From the NCBI GenBank assembly GCA_024680365.1, contig JAILCN010000014.1:1-32242 (forward strand): a stretch of 32,242 bases of DNA. Reading direction: 5' to 3'. The notes under the pieces are model-generated. The model worked only from the letters and a program-made list of their open reading frames with translations. It did no database searches and was not told where the DNA came from. The position numbers were made by a program, and so were the translations under genes. Shown in pieces: positions 1 through 7,053 of this stretch (position 1 is its first letter; each line of letters begins with the position of its first letter). Origin of the DNA: Solobacterium sp. (GTDB taxonomy: Bacteria; Bacillota_I; Bacilli_A; Erysipelotrichales; Erysipelotrichaceae).

Positions 1-56
1 TGAAAACAACTGTTCGCACAGAGCTGGTAAGCAATTATGGTTTTGATGTATGTTAC

Positions 57-1244
57 TTAACGCAGTAATGCAGGATCAAACTGCTGGCCTGTTTTCAATA
101 GATGGTAGATAACCCTCAGCAGCTTTCTGACACAATGCCCTTGTGCACAGCGGTGGGACTTCCCCTGCGATAGCTTGAGCGCATAGTAGTCTCCGAAAAC
201 TTTGTTATGCTGGATGACAGGCAGAATGATCTGGTACAGCGTCTTGCGGAGATACTTTGATCCTTTCTTAGTGATCTTTGTATGCTGTGCTTTGAACTGA
301 GATGATTCGTAAGTAAGAGGTGCAGTACCGGAAAACTTGATGACCTGTCTGGGATTCGCGAAATTGCTGATATCTCCTAATTCGGATAGAATAGATGTAC
401 CAGAGAAGTGGGAAATTCCTGGTATGGAAAGAATAGGAGAGTTTATCTGGCGAGAGAACTCTTCTATTTTTTTGTCAATCTCATTCAGCTGCTCATGAAT
501 CAGTTCGATCTGACCGATAAGGTGCCGGATCTGGATGACTTCGGAGGATGAAGATATGCCGATGGATTTTTTAGCTGTTTCCTTGAGCTTCTCTGCAGTT
601 AAGGATATGCGTTTTCCTCTGCGGTTGGTCTCAAAGCATTTTCTCAGGCTTCGTATATCGGCTTTGGCAATATTATCTGCGCTGCTGTATTTCTTCAGCA
701 CATTCATGTATACGATGCCGTATTTGGACTTGAAGAGGCTGTTATATTCGGGAAAAACGACATCAATACATTTCTGCAGACGGTTTGAATAGACATTGAG
801 TTCTTCCTTAAGGTTGTGATGATGACGTGTTAAACAGCGTTGTTCATACATATCAAACCGATTGATTTTTGTGATTCTGTATGGCTTCTTATCTTTCTTG
901 TTTGAAGATAAAACATCACAGATCGTAAGAGAGTCCAAATCGTCTGTTTTGGTTATACTGCCATTCATCTTTCTGGTGAGGTCAGTAGTGATGGGATTGA
1001 TCAAAGCGACTGTGTACTGCTTATCCAGAAGGTATTTGAGTATTGCAAAATGGTAATGACCGGTATCTTCCATACCGATGAGAATATCCTTCTTCTGATA
1101 CTTTCGGAAGCTGGATATGAGCTGATCGAAGCCTTCGAGATCATTATTGATTTCAGAAGGTTCACGGAGAACTTCGCCGTCTTCTTTTTGGACTAATGCG
1201 AAGTGATGGGAATACTTCCCGATGTCGATTCCTACGAGGATCAT
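57..1244 (-). mobile_element. IS110-family transposase (DEDD recombinase)
   Basis: 395-aa transposase of the IS110 family, which moves circular DNA intermediates using a RuvC-like DEDD domain and a C-terminal serine-containing domain. The N-terminus shows GIDIGK (Asp7), GMEDTGHY (Glu59) and KTDDLDS (Asp101, Asp104), which together fit the DEDD tetrad. The C-terminal Transposase_20 part runs from about residue 270 (SIPGISHFSG) through GTAPLTYESSQF, where Ser314/315 is the likely catalytic serine, to KKGSKYLRK. The length is normal and the frame is intact, so it may be active. The start at 1244 has AAAGGAAA about 10 nt upstream. No terminal inverted repeats are recognisable, as is usual for this family. 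The element's right-hand limit probably lies in 1245-1560; the other end runs towards or beyond base 1. Confidence 0.95.
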
Positions 1245-1561
1245 AATTGCTGGTTTCCTTTCTTAAATCGGTATATGCGAATGTTTGAACCACAGAACTT
1301 ATCCAACAAAACCTGGTCAAAGGATACGAATTCAAAAGACTCATCTAACTGATCATTATTTCAGGATAAGGAGTGGTGAGATCCTTTCTTAAGTAGTCAA
1401 AGCCACATGGAGAAGTACAAATCCACATTCACACATTTCAATTCTACATGATATGCAAAACCGCAGTCGATCGCGGTCACAAAGATCGATAGAAAGGAAA
1501 AGGTATATCCTTCTGATCATCAGCTTGATGAGTCAATAAGAATATACCAGGATAATTATAT
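1245..1561. other. Gene-free region upstream of the IS110 transposase; possible bridge-RNA end
   Basis: 317 bp with no plausible gene. It lies 5' of the transposase, where IS110-group elements keep the non-coding end that is transcribed into a structured bridge RNA (known for IS621 and relatives). Visible short pairings are AAAGGAT (1319-1325) with ATCCTTT (1380-1386), ACCGC with GCGGT around 1461-1479, and CATCA/TGATG near 1518-1530. The element boundary cannot be placed by eye. The last part must also carry the signals for the GH3 gene, whose SD is weak (AGGA about 10 nt before its ATG). Confidence 0.4.
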
Positions 1562-3955
1562 ATGAAAGAACCTGGCAAACGGGTCAGAGAGATCCTGGCG
1601 AAGATGACGCTGGAGGAAAAGGCGAACCAGCTCAGCTGCATCATGCCTGCCATGGCGGTTGAAAAAGGTGTTTTCTCCCGCGAAAAGGCTGAACGGTCGA
1701 TGCCGGAGGGTATCGGAAGATTTACCCAGTACGCAACAAGTTTTGTCGGCGGTCCGAAGCAGGCTGCGGAAGCGCATAATGCTCTGCAGAAGTATTCCAT
1801 TGAGAAGAACGGCCTGCCGATCATCATTCAGAATGAAAGCTCGACCGGTCTGGTAGCGACCGGCGCAACGGTATTCCCGATCCCGCTGGCAATGGCGGCT
1901 ACATGGGAAGACAGGCTTTCTTATGAAATGGGCAAAGTCATCAGCGACGAAGGACGCGCGATCGGGGCAAAAGTCATGATGAGCCCGGTGGCAGACGTTG
2001 CCCGCGACAGCAGATGGGGAAGAGTCGGCGAAACATTCGGCGAAGATCCGCTTCTGGTCAGCCGTTTTTCGGCGGAAGAAGCCAAAGGAATTCAGGGAGA
2101 CGACTATACCAAACGATGCGCAGCGCTGGCCAAGCACTGGGTCGGCTACGGCGTATCGGAAGGCGGCATCAACTGCGCGACGATCAATATCGGAAAGAAA
2201 GAACTATGTGAAGTATATGCAGCTCCGTTTGCGGCTGCGATCAGAGAAGCTGACATGCAGGGAATCATGGTCACATATTCCGATATTGACGGCCGTCCGA
2301 TGTCTGTTAATGAAGAGTATATGAGAAAGGTACTTCGTGATGATCTCGGCTTTACCGGAACAACTGTCTGCGACGGGCATTCTATCCCCCGCGTCATTGA
2401 AATACAGGGAATGTTCAGAGACCGTGAAGAACTGGCAGCGGCAGCCCTGAAAGCAGGCACGGATGCGGATACAATGACAACAACAGTCTATAATCACATT
2501 CCTTCCGGTGTCAGAAACGGTGTCATCGATGAAAAGGATCTTGATGACTGCGTGCTGCGCATCCTCCAGCAGAAAGAAGAATTCGGTCTGCTGGACGATC
2601 CGTATATCGATCCGGAAAAAGCCCAGGCTGTCTTTGCTGATCCGAAAGCGGATGAGCTGTCGGCAGAGATCGCTGAGAAGTCCATGACGCTGCTGAAAAA
2701 CAGCGGGATCCTTCCTCTGAAAAAAGATCTGAAGAAGGCTGCTGTCATCGGACCCTTCGCGGAACGGCTTGCGTCCATGTTCGGCGGCTACGCGTACCCG
2801 TGCATGATGAGCGGCTTCGTCGGTGCAGTCCTTGATACATCAAATGTCAAAATGGAAGGCTTTGCGGAAATGATCGGCGAGATGTTCGATGTGGAAGCAC
2901 TGAAGGGAATGATGTACAAAGATCCTTCAAAAGACTTCCAGGAAAACCTCAACGACTGGCTGAAGAAAGACTACGGCATGATCACCCTGACAGACGCTCT
3001 GCGGAACGAACTTCCGGAAACAGAGATCACGTATCGTTTCGGTCCTCACAACAATAGTGAAAACTGGCAGGAAGAGATCGCCAAGGCAGCGGAAGCCGCA
3101 AAAGACGCGGATGTCGTGATCATGGCGCTCGGTGAAGTGACCGGTTTCGGACCGGATGCGACCAGCGGTGAAGGCACAAACAACCCGGATCTGAGGCTTC
3201 CGGGCTATCAGCAGCAGCTGCTGGAAGCGTGCGCAGCTGTCGGAAAACCGGTCGTCATGGTTCTCTTCAGCGGCCGCCCGCTCGCCCTCCAGGAAGCGGA
3301 ACCGCTCTGTGACGCGATTCTTGCGGCATGGTATCCGGGGCCGGCAGCTTCCCAGACTGTCGCAAAGACACTGTGCGGCAAAATCAATCCGGGCGGAAAG
3401 CTTCCGGTGACATTCCCGCGCATCTCCTCCCAGTGCCCGCTCTACTACGGACACATGACAGGCAGCGGCTATATGACCGTAAAGCAGAAGCCGGACAAAA
3501 CCGTTCTGCAGCCGCTCTATCCGTTCGGATACGGTCTGAGCTATACGTCATTTAAGATCGCCGATCTTAAAGCAGATGCGGAAGTCGAAACCGGAAAGAC
3601 ATTCAGAGTCAGCTGCACCGTTGAAAACACCGGCAGCGTGAAAGGCGATGAGACCGTGCAGATCTATACGCATTCCAAGTGTCCGACCGTCATCCGGCCG
3701 ATCAAGGAACTGCGCGCATACCGGAGAGTCACACTGGAGCCGGGAGAAAAGAAAACGATCGACTTTACGCTTGATACACGCAATTTCGGTTATTACAATT
3801 TCAAAAATGAGTTCGTGATCGAAGCCCGTCCGCAGGAGATCTTCCTCTGTTCCGACAGCTCGACGATCCTGGAAAAAGCAGAGATCGAATTCACCGGTGA
3901 GGATAAAGAGATCCTGCACGACCGCGTCTTCAGCTTCAAAACAGAAATCAGATAA
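1562..3955 (+). CDS. Glycoside hydrolase family 3 beta-glucosidase
   Basis: 797-aa GH3 enzyme that removes terminal beta-linked glucose (or related sugars) from oligosaccharides. The N-terminal TIM-barrel half shows SRWGRVGETFGEDP (about 150-163), KHWVGYG (191-197) and TVCDGHS, where Asp271 is the expected nucleophile. The alpha/beta sandwich half starts near SMTLLKNSGILPL (about 377). A PFGYGLSYT segment (about 654-662) and a fibronectin-III-like domain (about 680-770) complete the usual GH3 architecture. No signal peptide is visible, so it probably acts in the cytoplasm on imported oligosaccharides. It is followed by a short terminator and stands as its own unit. A GH1 6-phospho-beta-glucosidase lies 12 kb away, and no transporter is adjacent, so the true substrate is open. 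Confidence 0.93.
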   Translation: MKEPGKRVREILAKMTLEEKANQLSCIMPAMAVEKGVFSREKAERSMPEGIGRFTQYATSFVGGPKQAAEAHNALQKYSIEKNGLPIIIQNESSTGLVATGATVFPIPLAMAATWEDRLSYEMGKVISDEGRAIGAKVMMSPVADVARDSRWGRVGETFGEDPLLVSRFSAEEAKGIQGDDYTKRCAALAKHWVGYGVSEGGINCATINIGKKELCEVYAAPFAAAIREADMQGIMVTYSDIDGRPMSVNEEYMRKVLRDDLGFTGTTVCDGHSIPRVIEIQGMFRDREELAAAALKAGTDADTMTTTVYNHIPSGVRNGVIDEKDLDDCVLRILQQKEEFGLLDDPYIDPEKAQAVFADPKADELSAEIAEKSMTLLKNSGILPLKKDLKKAAVIGPFAERLASMFGGYAYPCMMSGFVGAVLDTSNVKMEGFAEMIGEMFDVEALKGMMYKDPSKDFQENLNDWLKKDYGMITLTDALRNELPETEITYRFGPHNNSENWQEEIAKAAEAAKDADVVIMALGEVTGFGPDATSGEGTNNPDLRLPGYQQQLLEACAAVGKPVVMVLFSGRPLALQEAEPLCDAILAAWYPGPAASQTVAKTLCGKINPGGKLPVTFPRISSQCPLYYGHMTGSGYMTVKQKPDKTVLQPLYPFGYGLSYTSFKIADLKADAEVETGKTFRVSCTVENTGSVKGDETVQIYTHSKCPTVIRPIKELRAYRRVTLEPGEKKTIDFTLDTRNFGYYNFKNEFVIEARPQEIFLCSDSSTILEKAEIEFTGEDKEILHDRVFSFKTEIR

Positions 3956-3962
3956 AACACAG

Positions 3963-3984
3963 GCAGCAGAAATGCTGCTTTTCT
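3963..3984 (+). terminator. Intrinsic terminator after the GH3 gene
   Basis: Six-bp hairpin GCAGCA-gaaa-TGCTGC followed by a short T-tract, 8 bp after the GH3 stop codon. Confidence 0.65.
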
Positions 3985-3998
3985 GATGGGTAGAAGAA

Positions 3999-4027
3999 TT
4001 GACAGAAGCGGGAAGGAAGCATATTTT
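3999..4027 (+). promoter_or_regulatory. Promoter of the M42 peptidase gene
   Basis: Perfect -35 TTGACA at 3999-4004, a 17-bp spacer, and -10 TATTTT at 4022-4027. The predicted transcript start near 4034 rules out the longer reading frame that begins at 3999 and supports translation from 4053. Confidence 0.75.
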
Positions 4028-4052
4028 TGATACAGAACAAAGGAGAACAGTT

Positions 4053-5108
4053 ATGGATACAATTGAGAGGATCATCGCGCTTTCTGACGCCTTCGGACCG
4101 TCCGGTTTTGAGGATGACGTTGCGGCGATCGTAAAAGAAGAACTGTCAGGATATGATCTGGTGATGGATCATATGACAAATATACGCTGTGAAAAAGAAA
4201 AGGACAGTGACAAGCCAAGAGTCATGGTGGACGCCCACATGGACGAGACCGGGGCGATCATTCAGGCCATCAAGCCGAACGGCACGATGCACTTTATCCC
4301 GCTGGGCGGCTGGAGCGCAAGCTCCTTCCCGAGCAGTCCGTTTCTGATCCGGACAAAAGACGGAAAGAAAGTACCTGCAGTCGTTGCCCAGAAACCGGTC
4401 CATTTCATGAAGAAAGAAGAACGGAACAGCAGTCTGGATACGGCAGACATGGTCATGGACTGCGGCAGCACTTCCAAAGAAGAGACGGAAGCGCTGGGCA
4501 TCGGCATCGGTTCGCCGGCAGCACCGGATGTGAAATGCCGCTATGATGAGGAAAGAGGTCTGTTCTACGGCAAGGCGTTCGATGACCGGATCGGCGTATC
4601 CGCGGCGATCGATGTCCTGCTTGACCTGAAAGACGAAGAGCTGCCCTGCAATCTGTGCGGAAGCTTCTCGGTCCAGGAGGAAGTGGGCGAGCGCGGCGTC
4701 AGAGCAAACGCGGCAGCCCTCAAGCCTGACGTGATGATCGCGTTTGAAGGATGCCCGGCAGACGATACATTCTCGGAAGAATATATGATCCAGGCTGGAC
4801 TGAGAAGGGGAACCATGCTGAGACACTATGATGTTTCGATGATCACCAACTGGCGCTTCCAGAAACTGGCCCTTGAAACAGCTGCGGAGGAAGGCATCAA
4901 AGTGCAGGAATCCGTCCGTTCGGGAGGCGGCACAAACGCCGCTGCGGTCAATGTGGCGGAAGGCATCCCGGCCATCGTGATCAGCGTTCCGGTCCGCTAC
5001 ATTCACAGTTCCAACTGCTGGTGCACGCTGGAAGACTATGAATGTGCGATAAGGCTGGCGGAAGCGATCTGCCGGAAACTTGACTGGGAGACTGTCAACC
5101 GGCTGTAA
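4053..5108 (+). CDS. M42-family metal-dependent aminopeptidase
   Basis: 351-aa peptidase of the M42 family (glutamyl aminopeptidase / deblocking aminopeptidase type), cytosolic dimetal enzymes that usually assemble into large tetrahedral particles and trim peptides from the N-terminus. Expected metal and catalytic residues are visible: VDAHMDETG (His about 62, with its Asp), FDDRIG (about 176), VQEEVGERG (Glu pair about 209), FEGCPADD, the SGGGTNAAAVN segment, and a late His in VRYIHSSN. The start at 4053 has AAAGGAG 8 nt upstream and gives the usual family length; an in-frame extension to 3999 overlaps the promoter and is rejected. The gene ends in its own terminator. Confidence 0.93.
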   Translation: MDTIERIIALSDAFGPSGFEDDVAAIVKEELSGYDLVMDHMTNIRCEKEKDSDKPRVMVDAHMDETGAIIQAIKPNGTMHFIPLGGWSASSFPSSPFLIRTKDGKKVPAVVAQKPVHFMKKEERNSSLDTADMVMDCGSTSKEETEALGIGIGSPAAPDVKCRYDEERGLFYGKAFDDRIGVSAAIDVLLDLKDEELPCNLCGSFSVQEEVGERGVRANAAALKPDVMIAFEGCPADDTFSEEYMIQAGLRRGTMLRHYDVSMITNWRFQKLALETAAEEGIKVQESVRSGGGTNAAAVNVAEGIPAIVISVPVRYIHSSNCWCTLEDYECAIRLAEAICRKLDWETVNRL

Positions 5109-5114
5109 GGATGG

Positions 5115-5160
5115 AAAAACCGCAGAAACACCGGGATTTGTTCGTTGCCTGCGGTTTTTG
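5115..5160 (+). terminator. Terminator after the M42 peptidase gene
   Basis: Perfect 11-bp stem AAAAACCGCAG (5115-5125) with CTGCGGTTTTT (5149-5159). The A-tract on one side and T-tract on the other allow bidirectional function. The loop is long (23 nt), and the -35 box of the next promoter lies inside it. Confidence 0.75.
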
Positions 5161-5173
5161 GCAATGCTATAAT
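5145..5173 (+). promoter_or_regulatory. Promoter of the sepF operon
   Basis: -35 TTGCCT (5145-5150), 17-bp spacer, extended -10 TGC-TATAAT with TATAAT at 5168-5173. The -35 box overlaps the preceding terminator hairpin. Confidence 0.75.
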
Positions 5174-5199
5174 ATTTTTGATCATGGAGGTCTGTTAAT

Positions 5200-5610
5200 A
5201 TGGCATTTGAAAAACTGAAGAATTTCATTGCTCCGGTAGATACTGAAGATGGAGAAGATGAAGGAGAAGAACTGCAGTACAGGGAAAGTGAAGCAAAACC
5301 TGTAAGCACATACGAAGCACAGACAACAAAGGTAAACAAGATCCCGACGGATGCGCAGATGGTTCTGTTTGAACCGAGAAGCTTTGAAGAAGCTGAAGAG
5401 ATCGCACGTCATCTGAAGCAGAGAAGAGCCTGTGTCATCAACCTGCACAGACTGCAGAGAGACTTTGCGCAGCGCACGATCGATTTCCTGACCGGCGTTG
5501 TATTCGCGCTTGACGGAACGATCCAGAAGATCGGCCACAATGTGATCCTCTGCACACCGAAGAGTGTCACAGTCGACGGAACGATCTCACTGGAAAGCGA
5601 CGATGAATGA
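5200..5610 (+). CDS. sepF: Cell division protein SepF
   Basis: 136-aa SepF, the FtsZ-bundling protein that anchors the Z-ring to the membrane in Gram-positive bacteria. The N-terminal segment (about 1-14) can form the membrane-targeting amphipathic helix. An acidic variable linker follows (about 15-50). The conserved C-terminal domain runs from about residue 58 (DAQMVLFEPRSFEEAEEIA) through RRACVINLHRL, RTIDFLTG and ALDGTIQKIG. The start has GGAGG 10 nt upstream. It leads a division operon: ylmH overlaps its stop by 8 bp and divIVA follows, an arrangement conserved in Bacillota. Confidence 0.96.
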   Translation: MAFEKLKNFIAPVDTEDGEDEGEELQYRESEAKPVSTYEAQTTKVNKIPTDAQMVLFEPRSFEEAEEIARHLKQRRACVINLHRLQRDFAQRTIDFLTGVVFALDGTIQKIGHNVILCTPKSVTVDGTISLESDDE

Positions 5611-6343
5611 TCAGACAGATTACAGCGGCCTGCAGGCCCATCTGGATGATCTGAAGACAAAAAGCGAAACCTGGCACAGACCCGCGGCCAGTGCTTTTCT
5701 CAACGAAGAAGAGCAGGCTGCGATGCAGAAATACTTTCCGGAATCAGCTGTGATCCGCTATGACGGAGGCTATCCGGGAGCCAGAAAAAAGAAAGTCATT
5801 TTCCTGTATGATCCGGAAGATGACTTTTCTGATATTGTCTGCCTGCAGGCGAAAACAGACCAGCGCTTCCGGAAGATCGGCCACCGCGATGTGCTCGGCG
5901 CCCTGATGCACCTGCAGATCGAACGGTCTTCCTTCGGTGATTTCTGGATCACGGATGACCGGATCATCCTGTATACATCAGAACACATGAAGGATTTTCT
6001 GATCCGGAATCTGATCCGCATCAGCCAGCTTTCCGTGTCGTTTGAAGAAACGGATGAGCGGCCTGTACAGGTCTTTCAGACCAGACGGTTTACAGTCATT
6101 GCCGCAAGTGAAAGACTCGATGCGCTGACGGCAGCGCTGTGTGCATGCAGCCGCAGTGAGGCCAAGGAAAAGATCCGTCAGGGATTGGTTCAGGTCAACC
6201 ACGTCACGCTTGAAGAGCCTGATGAATTGTGCAATAATAACGTTACGATTTCGATTCGCGGAACCGGCCGCTTTACGTATGTCGGCGCGCTGAGAAAGAC
6301 AAAAAGCGATCGGATCGTAGCAGAGTTCCTGCAGGATCTATAA
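5603..6343 (+). CDS. ylmH: YlmH-type S4-domain RNA-binding protein
   Basis: 246-aa homologue of YlmH, the RNA-binding protein found between sepF/ylmG and divIVA in Bacillota and implicated in ribosome-associated quality control. The N-terminal part has the family pattern EEQAAMQKYF...YPGARKKK. The S4 domain lies at about 172-232 and includes ERLDALTAALCACSRSEAK and RQGLVQVNH. The chosen start (5603) overlaps the sepF stop by 8 bp, with GGAAAG just upstream, and gives the family's normal size. An in-frame extension to 5564 lies wholly within sepF and is unlikely. Confidence 0.92.
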   Translation: MNDQTDYSGLQAHLDDLKTKSETWHRPAASAFLNEEEQAAMQKYFPESAVIRYDGGYPGARKKKVIFLYDPEDDFSDIVCLQAKTDQRFRKIGHRDVLGALMHLQIERSSFGDFWITDDRIILYTSEHMKDFLIRNLIRISQLSVSFEETDERPVQVFQTRRFTVIAASERLDALTAALCACSRSEAKEKIRQGLVQVNHVTLEEPDELCNNNVTISIRGTGRFTYVGALRKTKSDRIVAEFLQDL

Positions 6344-6356
6344 GGGAGAAAACGCG

Positions 6357-6833
6357 ATGCAGAGGCCGACATTTCGGGTCATGAAAAACGGATATGACCG
6401 GTTTGCGGTCGATGATGCTATAGAACGGTATGCCGCCCAGACTGCCCAGCTTGAAAAGAAGATCGAGCTCTATCAGCAGCAGCTGATCGAGAGGGAAACA
6501 CAGCTGGAGGAACTGAAAGAGAAATACCGTCAGATGGTTCAGTCCGATGAGAACCGCAGGGAAACAGCAGATCAGATCGCCCGCGTCTCACTGAGAGAAG
6601 CCAACGAGATCATCAACACAGCCCAGAAGAATGCCGATCTGATCATCGGTGAAGCACTGGCATCCGCCAGAGGCATTCTGGAAGATCTGTCCCGCCTGTA
6701 TGATCAGGCCGGCACTGTAAAGACAGACGCAAAAGACCAGCTTGAACAGCTGCTGCGTGATCTGGACAATTTCCGGCTTCCGGAAATGCCCGATCTGAGG
6801 TGGCTGCAGGAAGCTCAGAAAAAACTGCGCTGA
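6357..6833 (+). CDS. divIVA: DivIVA-family cell division/polarity protein
   Basis: 158-aa DivIVA-like coiled-coil protein that recognises negatively curved membrane at poles and septa. The N-terminal lipid-binding motif is FRVMKNGYDRFAVDDAI (about 5-22). A heptad-rich coiled coil (about 28-65) and a second helical region (about 75-135) follow. GGGAGA precedes the ATG, 13 bp after ylmH, so it is co-transcribed. The isoleucine T-box begins at its stop codon. Confidence 0.93.
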   Translation: MQRPTFRVMKNGYDRFAVDDAIERYAAQTAQLEKKIELYQQQLIERETQLEELKEKYRQMVQSDENRRETADQIARVSLREANEIINTAQKNADLIIGEALASARGILEDLSRLYDQAGTVKTDAKDQLEQLLRDLDNFRLPEMPDLRWLQEAQKKLR

Positions 6834-7031
6834 TCAGGACACGCCCCAATATGAGGAAACAGAGAGAGTCTGCGGATGGTGCAAGCAGACATGAGGCATA
6901 TTGAGGGATATCACCTGTGAGCAGTCGTCAGTCCCGCGTTAAGGGATGAAAGAGGGTACGGCGGATAGAAACGCCGTAAACTAAGGTGGTACCGCGCTGA
7001 CAACGTCCTTAGATCCAAGGACGTTTTATTT
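6834..7031 (+). promoter_or_regulatory. T-box riboswitch (isoleucine) upstream of ileS
   Basis: A T-box leader that senses uncharged tRNA-Ile and controls read-through into ileS. The T-box sequence AAGGTGGTACCGCG sits at 6983-6996. Stem I has CAATATG (6848-6854) pairing with CATATTG, AGAGAG (6861-6866) as the AG-bulge and a GGATGGTGCAA apical loop. The likely specifier is ATC (6910-6912, isoleucine) followed by A, which matches the regulated gene. The terminator stem is AACGTCCTT (7002-7010) with AAGGACGTT (7017-7025) and a T-rich tail. Stem I begins directly at the divIVA stop. Confidence 0.95.
7002..7031 (+). terminator. Regulated terminator of the ileS T-box
   Basis: Nine-bp hairpin with a T-rich tail. 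It competes with the antiterminator formed by the T-box sequence when uncharged tRNA-Ile binds. Confidence 0.9.
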
Positions 7032-7053
7032 TTATTGAAAGAGGGAAAAGAGT

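Noticed and set aside
30-1251. 10-bp inverted repeat AGCAATTATG (30-39) and CATAATTGCT (1242-1251) around the transposase
   Set aside because: The right copy lies at the transposase start codon rather than at an element end, so it is probably chance, though a subterminal repeat cannot be excluded.
4146-5339. 397-aa open frame opposite the M42 peptidase gene
   Set aside because: It crosses a terminator, a promoter and the start of sepF; it is a shadow frame.
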